Numbered from the stretch's first letter, positions 1 to 8,257 are shown. The stretch is 23,877 nucleotides of DNA from CAYLLT01 sp964591605 (GCA_964591605.1 CAZQEN010000081.1:1-23877), one strand, 5' to 3'. Translations and numbers: made by a program. The notes: generated by a model from the letters alone, not told the origin.

Positions 1-837
1 ATCGATCAGATCGCCTTCGGTGCTGATGCCCGAGTCGAACATGATGTCGAACTCCGCGGACTGGAAGGGGGCGGCCACCTTGTTCTTGACGACTTTGGCC
101 CGGACATGGTTGCCCGTCGCGACTTCACCCTCCTTGATCGTGGTGACGCGGCGGATGTCGAGACGGATCGACGAGTAGAACTTGAGCGCCCGCCCGCCCG
201 GCGTCGTCTCCGGGTTGCCGAACATGACGCCGATCTTGTCGCGGATCTGGTTGATGAAGATGACGACCGCCTTGCTCTTGGCGATCACGCCCGTGAGCTT
301 GCGCAGCGACTGGCTCATGAGCCGGGCCTGCAGACCGACGTGCTGCTGGCCCATCTCGCCCTCGAGTTCGGCCTTGGGCACCAGCGCCGCAACCGAATCG
401 ATGACGATGCAGTCGACCGCATTGGAGCGCACGAGCATTTCGACGATTTCGAGGGCCTGCTCGCCTGTGTCCGGCTGGCTCACCAGCAGCTCCTCGAGCT
501 TGACGCCGCAGCGCTTGGCCCACGACGGATCGAGTGCGTGTTCAGCATCGATCACTGCCGCCACGCCGCCTTTTCGCTGGGCCGAGGCAACGACGTGCAG
601 GGCCAGCGTCGTCTTGCCGCTCGATTCGGGGCCGAACAGCTCGACGACCCGGCCACGCGGCAGGCCGTAGCCGCCAAGCGCCAGATCGAGCGACAGAGCG
701 CCCGTGCTGATGCCGTCGGTGACGGCGGCGTGATCGCTGTCGAGCCGCATGATCGCGCCCTTGCCGTAGTTCTTCTCGATCTGCTGGAGTGCGCGATCGA
801 GGGCTTTGTCCCGATTGTCCGTTGTCGTCTGGCTCAT
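1..837 (-). CDS. recA: RecA recombinase, N-terminal 279 residues (runs off left edge)
   Basis: RecA forms ATP-dependent filaments on single-stranded DNA, drives strand exchange in homologous recombination, and activates LexA-type self-cleavage. The reading frame is open from the ATG at 837 to base 1, so the C-terminal ~70 residues of a usual ~350-residue protein lie outside the window. Visible landmarks, in order: the N-terminal helix with EKNYGKGAIMRL, the Walker A box GPESSGKTT, the stretch VIDAEHALDP, the Walker B region VDCIVIDSVAAL, the L1/L2 neighbourhood ending in INQIRDKIGVMFGNPETTPGG, and GISTEGDLID at the edge. A strong ribosome binding site (GGGAGG, about 843-849) precedes the ATG. 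The identification rests on the translated motifs and is essentially certain. No other gene lies between it and its likely promoter at 950-977. Confidence 0.97.
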   Translation of the reverse strand, partial: MSQTTTDNRDKALDRALQQIEKNYGKGAIMRLDSDHAAVTDGISTGALSLDLALGGYGLPRGRVVELFGPESSGKTTLALHVVASAQRKGGVAAVIDAEHALDPSWAKRCGVKLEELLVSQPDTGEQALEIVEMLVRSNAVDCIVIDSVAALVPKAELEGEMGQQHVGLQARLMSQSLRKLTGVIAKSKAVVIFINQIRDKIGVMFGNPETTPGGRALKFYSSIRLDIRRVTTIKEGEVATGNHVRAKVVKNKVAAPFQSAEFDIMFDSGISTEGDLID

Positions 838-949
838 GTGTTCCTCCCTGCGAATCAGGGGCCATTGCCGATCCGGTCGTGCAGTGTGGCGACGACCTCG
901 ACGAGGCCGTCCGCCGTGATACCCGGTGCCCGGGCCACTGCCGGCAGGC

Positions 950-977
950 AGTATACCCCAGCGCCGAAGTTTGGCAA
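950..977 (-). promoter_or_regulatory. Sigma-70-type promoter for recA
   Basis: On the minus strand a TTGCCA -35 box (977-972) is followed after 16 bases by a TATACT -10 box (955-950). Transcription would begin near 943, giving a leader of about 105 bases before the recA ATG. I saw neither a CTGT-N8-ACAG nor a GAAC-N4-GTTC LexA box around it, so SOS control is not shown by the sequence. Confidence 0.6.
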
Positions 978-1076
978 GTGTTCGGTATCGGAATTCTGGG
1001 GTCAAGGGCTTGAAGTTTTGTGGCGAATCGCCCGCGGGGCCCTTTCCGGGGAGCCGTGCGGGGTCGATCGAGCGAT

Positions 1077-1964
1077 TCAGTCTGACGGGCGCGTCCCAGG
1101 GATCGGGCGCGTCGCGAGCCACCGCTCCAGCCAGGCGACTGTCCCGTTGTGGTTGAGCTTCTCTGCGTGCAGGAACAGGACCCGCACCTGGCCGGCCGTC
1201 CGTTTGCCTGCGTCCTGCTCGGCCATAAGTGTATATTCTACATGGTTTTGCCGCAGATGGGTCATCAGGTAGACGTTTTTGGCGGCCAAGTGGTCGGTAA
1301 AGATACTGAAGAACCGACCCTGCGGGTGTCCCTTGACCCAGTCCACGAACGCATCGAGGCGGGCATAGCTCGCATCGAGCAGGCACACATCCGAGAGTTC
1401 CTGGTCACACCCGCCATGTTCGAGGCAGTAGGAGATTCCGAAGTAGGCGCCGCTGTGGCCGGCGAGCAACACCCGGCCGATTCGCTCGTGATGGATCCGG
1501 CCACGGGCGTGAAGCGTGGCCAGGGCCTCTTCGACGAGACGGCGGAGCCCGCCCGGTTCTTCAAGCTTCCCGCAGCCTGAATCGCCAGCGTCCTTGGGGC
1601 CTTCGGGGAAGATGAGGATCACGTTTCGCCCGCTGGCTGCGATCTGTTCGCGGATCCGGAAGTCCGTCATTGCCTTGCGGATGTTGTTGTAGTGGCCATG
1701 GAGGTAGACCAGCACGTCGGTCCGGTCCGTCGGCCGGAAACCGCGGGGAACAAAGAGGGCCACGCTGTCATCGACATAGTGCGGCTCGCGGGGGAAGACC
1801 TTCTCGCCGATCTTGAAGCCCTGTTCCCGGGATGGGTGCGGGTAGGGCGCGCTGCGCATGGAAACGATGAGGGTGTCCCCCGGTTCGCCGCGCTCCCATC
1901 CAGCGGCGGGGCCGGTGGTCTGTGCGGCGGCGAGCATCGATGCCATGAGCAGACAAGTTGTCAT
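1077..1964 (-). CDS. Secreted alpha/beta-hydrolase (esterase-like)
   Basis: Putative exported serine hydrolase of the alpha/beta-hydrolase fold, 295 residues. The first ~16 residues (MTTCLLMASMLAAAQ) look like a signal peptide. The fold is indicated by the oxyanion-type motif YLHGHYNN (residues 88-94), the nucleophile elbow LLAGHSGAY with Ser171, a candidate acid in LLDAS (Asp197), and a candidate catalytic His in KLNHNG (His272). The elbow is GHSGA rather than strict G-x-S-x-G, and the substrate cannot be named. An upstream in-frame GTG at 2006 exists, but it would put 14 charged residues ahead of the signal peptide, so I prefer the ATG at 1964; its Shine-Dalgarno site is weak. It is transcribed in the same direction as recA but separated by about 240 bases that hold the recA promoter, so it is probably an independent unit. 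Confidence 0.8.
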   Translation of the reverse strand: MTTCLLMASMLAAAQTTGPAAGWERGEPGDTLIVSMRSAPYPHPSREQGFKIGEKVFPREPHYVDDSVALFVPRGFRPTDRTDVLVYLHGHYNNIRKAMTDFRIREQIAASGRNVILIFPEGPKDAGDSGCGKLEEPGGLRRLVEEALATLHARGRIHHERIGRVLLAGHSGAYFGISYCLEHGGCDQELSDVCLLDASYARLDAFVDWVKGHPQGRFFSIFTDHLAAKNVYLMTHLRQNHVEYTLMAEQDAGKRTAGQVRVLFLHAEKLNHNGTVAWLERWLATRPIPGTRPSD

Positions 1965-2034
1965 CACATGTGGAGCCTGTACATGCCGGGCCTGGCTGCC
2001 CGTCACCGGAGCAGTCGACCGCGGCCGGCGCCAG

Positions 2035-2062
2035 ACTGTAGATCAACGAATCCGGGCGTCAA
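2035..2062 (-). promoter_or_regulatory. Probable promoter of the secreted hydrolase
   Basis: On the minus strand TTGACG (2062-2057) is followed after 16 bases by TACAGT (2040-2035). This would start transcription near 2028, about 65 bases before the chosen ATG. Confidence 0.45.
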
Positions 2063-2227
2063 TGGGTGCCCTTCCCTCTGCAGACCCGTCCGGGGGCTCG
2101 TTGTGGCTGGAACTGTACGTGCTGCAAGCGGGGGCTGCATGACAGATGCGCCGGTCCAGCGGCACCGTCGGGGGACGTGTCGGGTCTGGGCTGCGGGGCC
2201 GGATCTGCCGTGGCCCCCGCATGATTT

Positions 2228-2266
2228 GGAGGGGTGTCGGAGCGGCTGATCGAGCTGGTTTCGAAA
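2228..2266 (+). repeat. 5' half of tRNA-Ser, direct repeat of 17124-17162 (attachment-site-like)
   Basis: Thirty-nine bases match the first 39 bases of the intact tRNA-Ser(CGA) gene at 17124 with one difference: G instead of A at tRNA position 5 (base 2232). Identity starts exactly at the first base of the acceptor stem and stops just after the anticodon loop, at 2266. The flanking bases on both sides differ from those around the intact gene. The remaining tRNA half is absent, so this cannot make a functional tRNA. An exact gene-edge start and an anticodon-region end are what site-specific integration at a tRNA gene leaves behind. Confidence 0.85.
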
Positions 2267-2351
2267 CTGAAAGATCGAATTACAACTTCTTCACCAACAA
2301 AGGCTTAGGAAACGAACGGGTAGTTGAAAAGCGTCGTTCTGCATGGAGCGT

Positions 2352-2375
2352 GTGAGGGCCGTTCGAGGCCCCCAC
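2352..2375 (+). terminator. Hairpin, possible terminator
   Basis: GTGAGGGCC and GGCCCCCAC form a stem of nine positions with one A-C mismatch around the loop GTTCGA. There is no clear run of T after it, so function as a Rho-independent terminator is uncertain. Confidence 0.3.
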
Positions 2376-2447
2376 TCATTCCCAGACGCCTACCTCGTCA
2401 TGTTTTCTTCAGCATTGGGCACCCCCCCGCGACCGCCTTCTTGAGCC

Positions 2448-2663
2448 TCACCGCCACCTGCCAGCCCGCGCGGGGCGAATGCGTCTGACGAGAGTGGCGA
2501 CGTTCTCGAGGTGTTTGTGGCGATGCCGGATTGATTCGGCTTGCAGCGTGACAGGGCGGGCGATCGGGATGCGGCGGATGTGCTGTTTGGCTCGTGCAAG
2601 CCGGATCTCCGCAAGCCCCCCGGCCCGCGACTCGATGTCGATCAAGACTCTGATGCGCCCCAC
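2448..2663 (-). CDS. Possible small ORF or gene remnant, unknown function
   Basis: A 71-residue frame from a GTG at 2663; the same frame stays open upstream for about 30 more codons without an ATG or GTG. Its codons favour G or C in the third position, as in the neighbouring real genes, and the peptide is basic with regular helices (for example VGRIRVLIDIES). I recognise no family. The lack of a good start codon and ribosome binding site suggests a remnant of a longer gene cut off at the island's left end, or a chance frame. Confidence 0.22.
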   Translation of the reverse strand: MGRIRVLIDIESRAGGLAEIRLARAKQHIRRIPIARPVTLQAESIRHRHKHLENVATLVRRIRPARAGRWR

Positions 2664-2761
2664 GATGTCGCGGGCGAGATCCGGTGCGGTCGGTCCGGCA
2701 TCGACGCGCTTCCGGCGGGCATGCTTTGACTTCGCATGCCCCCATGTGTTTGAATGTCGTC

Positions 2762-3736
2762 ATGAATCGCAACCATCCACCCATCCGCGTATCGCGTCGC
2801 GAAGTCATGCGCTTGGCCGGGGCGGCCGCCCTGCTCGCGGGCGCCGGACCCGCGCTGGGGCAGGGCGTCAGCCGCGCTCGTCAGCGCGTGTTGCGCATCG
2901 CGCACCTGACCGACATCCACGTCGCCCCCGAGCGCATGGCCGCCGAAGGTTTGACTGCGTGTCTGCGGCATGCGCAGTCCCAGAAGGACAAGCCCGATCT
3001 GATCCTCTCGGGCGGTGACCACATCATGGATTCGATCTCGGCCGACGAGGCACGGACCCGGCAGCAGTGGGAGCTGTACCGGAAGGTGCTAAAGGCCGAA
3101 TGCAGCCTGCCGGTGGAGCCGTGTATCGGAAACCACGACTGCTGGGGTCTCAACCGCAAAGACAGCCGCACCACCGGCGGCGAGCTGTTGTACGGCAAGA
3201 AATGGGCCATGGATGCGCTCGGAATGGAGCGGGAGTATCGCAGCTTCGATCGGGCCGGCTGGCACTTCGTCGTGCTCGACAGCACCTGTCCCAAGGACGA
3301 CAGCTACGTTGCACGGCTGGACGACGCGCAGTTCGAGTGGCTCGCCGAGGACCTGCGACGAACGGACCCCGGCAAGCCCGTCCTGATTCTCTCCCACATC
3401 CCGCTGCTGGCGGTGTGTGTGTTCTTCGACGGCGAGAACGAGAAGTCCGGAGACTGGGTCGTCCCGGCGGCGTGGGTTCACATCGACAGCCGGCGGATCA
3501 AGGACCTTTTCCTCAAGCATCCGAACGTGAAGGTCTGCCTCAGCGGCCACATACACCTGGTCGACCGCGTGGAATACCTCGGCGTTTCATACGTCTGCAA
3601 CGGCGCCGTCTGCGGAGCATGGTGGAAGGGGCCGTATCAGGAGTGTGATGCCGGGTACGCGCTGGTCGACCTGTACAACGACGGTTCGTTCGAAAACCGC
3701 TACGTCCAGTTCGGATGGAAGGCGGCGAAGACCTGA
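2762..3736 (+). CDS. Tat-exported calcineurin-like metallophosphoesterase
   Basis: A 324-residue dinuclear-metal phosphoesterase that hydrolyses phosphomonoesters or diesters; the substrate is not predictable. The N-terminus carries a twin-arginine signal (SRREVMRLAG at residues 11-20, then a hydrophobic alanine/leucine run ending in ALGQ), so a folded enzyme is probably exported. All five metal/active-site blocks of the family are present: D51-x-H53, GDHIMD with Asp86, GNHD (123-126), the His in LSHIP (212), and GHIH (262-265). The ATG at 2762 is chosen because it places the Tat motif near the N-terminus; an upstream in-frame start at 2684 would add an uncharacteristic 26-residue extension. 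No Shine-Dalgarno site is evident. It converges with the LamG gene downstream. In a glycan locus it could act on phosphorylated or nucleotide-linked sugars, which is inference only. Confidence 0.88.
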   Translation: MNRNHPPIRVSRREVMRLAGAAALLAGAGPALGQGVSRARQRVLRIAHLTDIHVAPERMAAEGLTACLRHAQSQKDKPDLILSGGDHIMDSISADEARTRQQWELYRKVLKAECSLPVEPCIGNHDCWGLNRKDSRTTGGELLYGKKWAMDALGMEREYRSFDRAGWHFVVLDSTCPKDDSYVARLDDAQFEWLAEDLRRTDPGKPVLILSHIPLLAVCVFFDGENEKSGDWVVPAAWVHIDSRRIKDLFLKHPNVKVCLSGHIHLVDRVEYLGVSYVCNGAVCGAWWKGPYQECDAGYALVDLYNDGSFENRYVQFGWKAAKT

Positions 3737-3883
3737 GCCTGTCCCGCCGTCGGCACACCAACGCCTGGCCGGAGACTGTCTCACCATCATCAGGATCAGC
3801 AGGGGCGAGGCGTTCCTTTCACGCGCATCGTCAGGATCCCCGCGCGCAGACGCGGCCGCGAAACCGTCTGTCCAGGGAACGTG

Positions 3884-6800
3884 TCAGTCGTCGCACGTTT
3901 TGGGTACCGGGATGCTCGGACCACTGAGCGCTGCACAACCGTTGAACGCCGTGAAGTCATTCGCGTCGATGCTGATGTTGTGGTCGTGGTCAAAACAGCC
4001 GCAGCCGAAAGGGATGCCCCCGCCGAATCCTGATAAGCAGCGCTGGAATCCGCCAAAATCATCCATGTCCACGTCGTTGTCTTTGTCGGCGTCCGCAAAC
4101 GGATCGGGGCAGTCGGTCAGCAGCGCGCAACCGGTGCAGGCCTTGGCGCTGTCGATCCAGCCCTGGCCGTTGCCATCGACGATATTGTGGAACGCGGCGA
4201 ACAGGAAGGCCCAGTTATTGAACTCGGTGGTGATGGCCGCTCCGGCCGATCCGGATCCCAGCGTATCTGTATCCCATCCGCCGTGCACCTTCTGGGTCAG
4301 GGTGTTGATGGTCAGGCCCGGGCGCGTCGCTCCGATCGGCCAGACGCTGTAGACCGCGCCGGCGGACGGGGAGAAACCGAGTTCCCACCCGTTCGCGTCG
4401 AGTTCGAGGGTCACAATCAACGGCTTGTCGGGCGTGATCGAGTGCACGCCGGTCAGCTCGAAGACGACCGGCGTTTCCAGCCCGTCGACACTTTCGCTGC
4501 TCGTAGCCTCCAGATGGTGGGAGTTCACCACGCGGACGCTGCCTTTCACAGTGATCGTCTCGGTGGGCGAACCGCTGTAGCCGCTGTAGTACAGGTTCAC
4601 GTACAGGCCGCCGGCCGTATTCCGGTAAAGCTCGTTCCATCCGTTGTGAGGCGCATCGGCGGAGATAACGCCGAGTTCGTGGTAGCACTCCGCGCCTTCG
4701 GAGTTGGGCGCGCCGCTGGCACCGCCTGCGGCGGTCAACTGGACGTAGTTGATGACCCACTCGATGCGGATGCCGTCCGGGGTCATGAACGGGAACTCGC
4801 CCGCGCCTTTGGAGGCCATGCCGGTCCATGCGTACCAGCCGGGCGTCGCGAGTATTTTGGCGGACGAAGCCTCTTCCGCCGGCTGGCCCTTGGCGGAATA
4901 GGGCACGAGCCAGCCGCCGCCGGCCCCCCCGGCGTTTGTGCCAATGACTCCATCGTCAAAATGATCGCTGACGTACATTCCATCCACAATGACAGGTCTC
5001 GAGGTGATCTGCACCCGGTCGCCATACAGCCAGCCGGACGACGGGTCGGGAGTAACGGTGAGGGTGGTCGTGCCGTAGCCGCCATCGACGCCGGCGACCG
5101 GAATGACCTGCAACGGAAAGCTGGTCAGGCCGCTGACCGGCACGGTGAACGGCGTGCCGGACGGGATCACCACATCGTTGGGCGGCGGCAGAGCCGACTT
5201 CACGGTGATCACCGAGGTTTTATAGGTGAAGGTGATCTGGAGCCCTGCCGGGGAACTCTGGCCGGTGGGCGCCGACAGAGTTAGATTCAAGGGCGTGAAG
5301 TTGTTCGGATCGACAAACGCGTGGCTGTGGATGTCGAAGCTCATCGCCGCTGCGGCGTAATGGGCTGCGACCTGAGCGGGCGTCAGCGCCGCGTCGTAGA
5401 TGGCCACCTCGTCGATCTTGCCCGGGAAACCCCAGTCGCCGGTCGGGCTTCCGGCGCCGATCTGGAAGAGACCCTGAAAGACGCCAGGCGGAGGAGTCGG
5501 ATCGAGGGGCATCTGAACACCGGCCTGCTGCCCATTCACGTAGTAGCTGACGTTGCCCCCGCTGAACACCGCTGCCAGGTGATGCCACTTCTCGGTAGCA
5601 GACACCCAGCCGCCCGGAAAGGGTGTTGCGGCGCCGGCAGCCGGGTAGCCGGTGTTGTAGGTTTCGAGCCCCAGCGATTGATCGCTGATCCTCAACTCGA
5701 GGCCGTAGTGGAAGAGGGCACTGAAGTCATCGGCGCACGAGAAGATCGTGGGCCGCCATTTGCTGAACGCCCAATCCAGAGTGAAGGGCCAGGCGTCAGA
5801 GTAGTTGGGGCTGAGATATCTGAGGCCCTCAGCCGGAGCGATCCAGGCTTCGAGCGTTCCCGAGCCGTCGGCGAGTTTGAAGGCCTCCACGCCTCCCATG
5901 CTCACCCGGCCACCGCTCTTGCCGCTGCTGTCCAGGACCAGCGCCTGCCCGCCGGCAAAGCCCGACGTCCAGGAGGTGGGGGCGACGAGCGTGCCGTTGT
6001 GACCGTGGCCGGAGTTGTCGGCTACGGAGGTGGTGTCGCCTTCGAAGCTGTAGTAGCCCAGGGGTGCGTCGGTCATGACCGCGGCCGCGTATGCCGTTCT
6101 GCTGGGGGTCGATGCCGCGGGGGGACCGAGAACCCCCGCCAGGTAATGCTGGGCAATAGCACTGTCGCTGACGCGGTCGGAGTAAACAGCCACTTCATCG
6201 ATCAGCCCGACGAACGGATAAAGGCCGGCCGGGGTGGCCGCGCCGATCTGGAACGGGGCATCCGTCTTGGCGCCGAGAAACCCCCAGAAGTCGTTCAGCA
6301 CGATGCCGTTCACAAACGCGCGGGTGGTCGGATAGCCGGTGCCGTTGTAGCTGGGCGTGAATACGAACGCCACGTGATACCACTGGTCCGCGGTGAAGTC
6401 CCAGGGGGCCGGGTGATAGCCCATGATCCCGCCGTAGACGCCCCATGCGAGCCGGCTCGTCTCGAGATGCATGCTCCAGCGGCTGTAGGGATTGGGGTCA
6501 CCGCCTGGCGCGACTTCCCGGACCGACGCAAGAGTCGGTGCGTAGCCCAGCGCATTGGGTGCGGCGCCCGGGCGAATCCACATCTCCACCGTGCCGGGTG
6601 TGGCCGTCTCCGCGGTCTGACCGCCGAAAGCGAACGCAGCGACCGCGCCGAAATTGACCCAGCCGGACCCGTTCAGCGACAGCGCCTGCCCCTGACCGCC
6701 GAAGGCACTGGCGCCGGCCGCGAACGTCGTGCCGGTACCCATGATCGTGCCGTTGTGGCCGGCGGGCTTCGTGTCCAGAACGCTGGTGCCGGTATCCGCA

Positions 6801-6937
6801 TCGAACGTGTAGTAGCTGATCAGCGAAGTCTCGGAATTGACGGCGGCCTGATACTCGGCCAGGCCGGCGAGCGTGCTGGAGACGCCCACGGTCACGCTGC
6901 AGGCCGCCGCAGCGAACAAACCTCGAACATCAAACAT
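3884..6937 (-). CDS. Large secreted multi-LamG protein with dockerin-like EF-hand tail
   Basis: A 1017-residue exported, probably cell-surface protein. After a signal peptide (about residues 1-25, ending in STLAG) come two concanavalin-A-like LamG domains, roughly 35-270 and 280-530. Each contains the family hallmarks YYTFD or YYSFEGD near its start, AVFSGG..YVNGQ or FVFTP..FVNGI strands, and a closing IDEVAVY or IDEVAIYDAALT. A central 530-900 segment looks like further beta-sandwich material. The C-terminus (about 930-1010) has two calcium-loop repeats, DADKDNDVDMDDF and DHDHNISIDANDF, in a dockerin-like pair. LamG domains usually bind glycans or proteins, so an adhesive or polymer-binding role fits its place beside a sugar regulator. 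The ATG at 6937 is preferred over the TTG two codons upstream because GGAGGG lies 8 bases before it. It is convergent with the metallophosphoesterase. Confidence 0.85.
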   Translation of the reverse strand: MFDVRGLFAAAACSVTVGVSSTLAGLAEYQAAVNSETSLISYYTFDADTGTSVLDTKPAGHNGTIMGTGTTFAAGASAFGGQGQALSLNGSGWVNFGAVAAFAFGGQTAETATPGTVEMWIRPGAAPNALGYAPTLASVREVAPGGDPNPYSRWSMHLETSRLAWGVYGGIMGYHPAPWDFTADQWYHVAFVFTPSYNGTGYPTTRAFVNGIVLNDFWGFLGAKTDAPFQIGAATPAGLYPFVGLIDEVAVYSDRVSDSAIAQHYLAGVLGPPAASTPSRTAYAAAVMTDAPLGYYSFEGDTTSVADNSGHGHNGTLVAPTSWTSGFAGGQALVLDSSGKSGGRVSMGGVEAFKLADGSGTLEAWIAPAEGLRYLSPNYSDAWPFTLDWAFSKWRPTIFSCADDFSALFHYGLELRISDQSLGLETYNTGYPAAGAATPFPGGWVSATEKWHHLAAVFSGGNVSYYVNGQQAGVQMPLDPTPPPGVFQGLFQIGAGSPTGDWGFPGKIDEVAIYDAALTPAQVAAHYAAAAMSFDIHSHAFVDPNNFTPLNLTLSAPTGQSSPAGLQITFTYKTSVITVKSALPPPNDVVIPSGTPFTVPVSGLTSFPLQVIPVAGVDGGYGTTTLTVTPDPSSGWLYGDRVQITSRPVIVDGMYVSDHFDDGVIGTNAGGAGGGWLVPYSAKGQPAEEASSAKILATPGWYAWTGMASKGAGEFPFMTPDGIRIEWVINYVQLTAAGGASGAPNSEGAECYHELGVISADAPHNGWNELYRNTAGGLYVNLYYSGYSGSPTETITVKGSVRVVNSHHLEATSSESVDGLETPVVFELTGVHSITPDKPLIVTLELDANGWELGFSPSAGAVYSVWPIGATRPGLTINTLTQKVHGGWDTDTLGSGSAGAAITTEFNNWAFLFAAFHNIVDGNGQGWIDSAKACTGCALLTDCPDPFADADKDNDVDMDDFGGFQRCLSGFGGGIPFGCGCFDHDHNISIDANDFTAFNGCAALSGPSIPVPKTCDD

Positions 6938-7014
6938 CTTCAAAACCCTCCGCGTAGAAAACTCAGTCTAAGCGTCCCCCCGCGCAAGCGATATAGCCGT
7001 TTGCGACAGAGCCT

Positions 7015-7029
7015 TGACGTTTTGCGTCA
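7015..7029. promoter_or_regulatory. Inverted repeat upstream of the large LamG gene, possible operator
   Basis: TGACG and CGTCA are perfect 5-base arms around TTTTG, lying about 80 bases upstream of the LamG ATG and overlapping the 3' edge of the regulator gene. The core TTTTGCG also occurs in the palindrome at 8406-8417. A TATATC sequence (minus strand, near 6991-6996) may be a -10 box. Confidence 0.3.
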
Positions 7030-8240
7030 TCAGGCACTGCGCAGCACGGGCGACTCCGTGCGAACCGGCGCACGGTCGGTGGCGGCACGCCGGAAGACCG
7101 ATGGCTGAATTCCGGTCACCTGCCTGAAAACCACGGTCAGGCGGGCGGCACTGGTCAGCCCGCACTGCTGAGCGNNNNNNNNNNCTGAGCGATGACGGAC
7201 AGCTTCATGTCGGTCTCGGCCAGCAGGCGTTTGGCTTTCTCGATTCTGAGCAGCCGGATCTTCTCCAGAATCGAGTCCCCCACGGTGGCCCGGAAACGTC
7301 TTTCCAGCGTGCGGCGGCAGGTGCCGATCGCGTCCACGACCTCGTCCACGGCGATGCTTTCGGAAAGATGGTCGCGAATCCAGGTGAGCGCTGCGGCCAC
7401 GTCGGGATCGTCCACCGCCGTTGTTTCAGTGGACTGGCGCGCGACGACGTGGGTCGGCGGGATGGAGATCCGAAGTTGGGCGGGCGACTCGCCGGAAACA
7501 AGCCGATCGAGCAGCCTGGCTGCTTCGTAGCCGATCTGCACGCCAGGGTTGCGCACGCTGGAGAGCGGCGGATGACAGAGTTGGCATTCGAACTCGTCAT
7601 CGTCGACTCCCAGCACCGCAACCTCATCAGGCACTCGAATCCCCAGTTGATGACAAGTCTCCGCCAGATCTCTCGCGGGCTTGTCGTGAGAGGCCAGTAC
7701 GCCCACAGGCTTGGGAAGGTGGAGCAGCCAGTTGCGGACCGACCGGTCGAGTCCCTGCCAGCTCACGTCCAGCAGCGGCACGGGCCTGTACTCGGCGTGG
7801 CATATGGAAGGCGTGAAACCAGCCTGGGCAAGACGCCTCGCAAAACCTGTGGCCCGCCCCGTCGAACAGCCGGCCGTGGGGCTGCCCAGAAAGCCAAAGT
7901 GACGGAAACCCCGATCCAGCAGATGTTCCGCCGCGAGCCGCCCGACCTCCAGATGATCCACGTCGACAAGCGGACCCTTCCAACCGGCCACCATGCTCGA
8001 CGTATTCACAACCGGTACGCGGCAGCGGGCCAGACAGCAGGCCACCTCTTCGTCAAACAGGCTGCAGATGATGCCGTCAGGTTTCCAACGCCTCATCGGG
8101 CCGAGCACTCGACGATCAGCGGGGACGTCGTGAAACATCCATCCTCGGGTGATGGCGTAATCATGAACGCCCTGGAGGACGCGCCGGCAGAAGGCGATGT
8201 CCTGGCCGATCAGCAGAGCGATACGCCGAACACGAGTCAT
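7030..8240 (-). CDS. XylR/AraC-type sugar-responsive transcription regulator, interrupted by an assembly gap
   Basis: Regulator with an N-terminal LacI-like periplasmic-binding-protein domain (residues ~4-275) and a C-terminal AraC-type double helix-turn-helix (~290-390), the architecture of E. coli XylR. The ligand domain shows VAVLGVDDDEFE and the LacI-type SSVRNPGVQIGYEAARLLDRL stretch. The first helix-turn-helix includes RTLERRFRATVG. The second is broken by ten Ns at 7175-7184 after LSVIAQ, and resumes as QQCGLTSAARLTVVF then RQVTGIQPSVFRR, ending at the TGA at 7030-7032. The seven bases CTGAGCG occur on both sides of the gap; merging them gives one continuous 397-residue protein of normal family length. 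The start ATG has AGGAGGG upstream. It sits between the large LamG gene and the pilin-like genes and probably controls both. The inducing sugar is unknown; a xylose-type pentose is a family-based guess. Confidence 0.88.
7175..7184. other. Ten-N assembly gap, probably spurious
   Basis: The bases immediately left (7168-7174) and right (7185-7191) are both CTGAGCG. Collapsing one copy and the Ns gives an uninterrupted AraC-type domain in frame, so there is probably no missing sequence: two contig ends overlapped by 7 bases and were joined with a placeholder. Confidence 0.85.
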
Positions 8241-8257
8241 TGACGCGCCCTCCTGCC

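Larger units (their letters stand above)
2267..2761. other. Gene-poor left end of the island
   Basis: About 495 bases with no convincing gene. The first ~75 bases after the tRNA fragment are visibly richer in A and T than the surroundings. A hairpin lies at 2352-2375. A minus-strand reading frame at 2448-2663 has plausible codon usage but no recognisable product and is listed separately. No promoter or ribosome binding site for the metallophosphoesterase that follows stands out. Confidence 0.5.

Noticed and set aside
943..990. A LexA operator at recA
   Set aside because: GAAC occurs once, but no GTTC follows at the right distance, and no CTGT-N8-ACAG is present.
106..1272. A 388-residue plus-strand open frame
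   Set aside because: It is the antisense of recA and the adjacent hydrolase; the minus strand gives unmistakable RecA motifs.
3737..3883. A bidirectional terminator between the convergent metallophosphoesterase and LamG genes
   Set aside because: No strong stem with a T run could be found by eye.
5321..7108. A 595-residue plus-strand open frame
   Set aside because: It is antisense to the LamG gene, with arginine/glycine-rich composition typical of GC-rich shadow frames and no domain.
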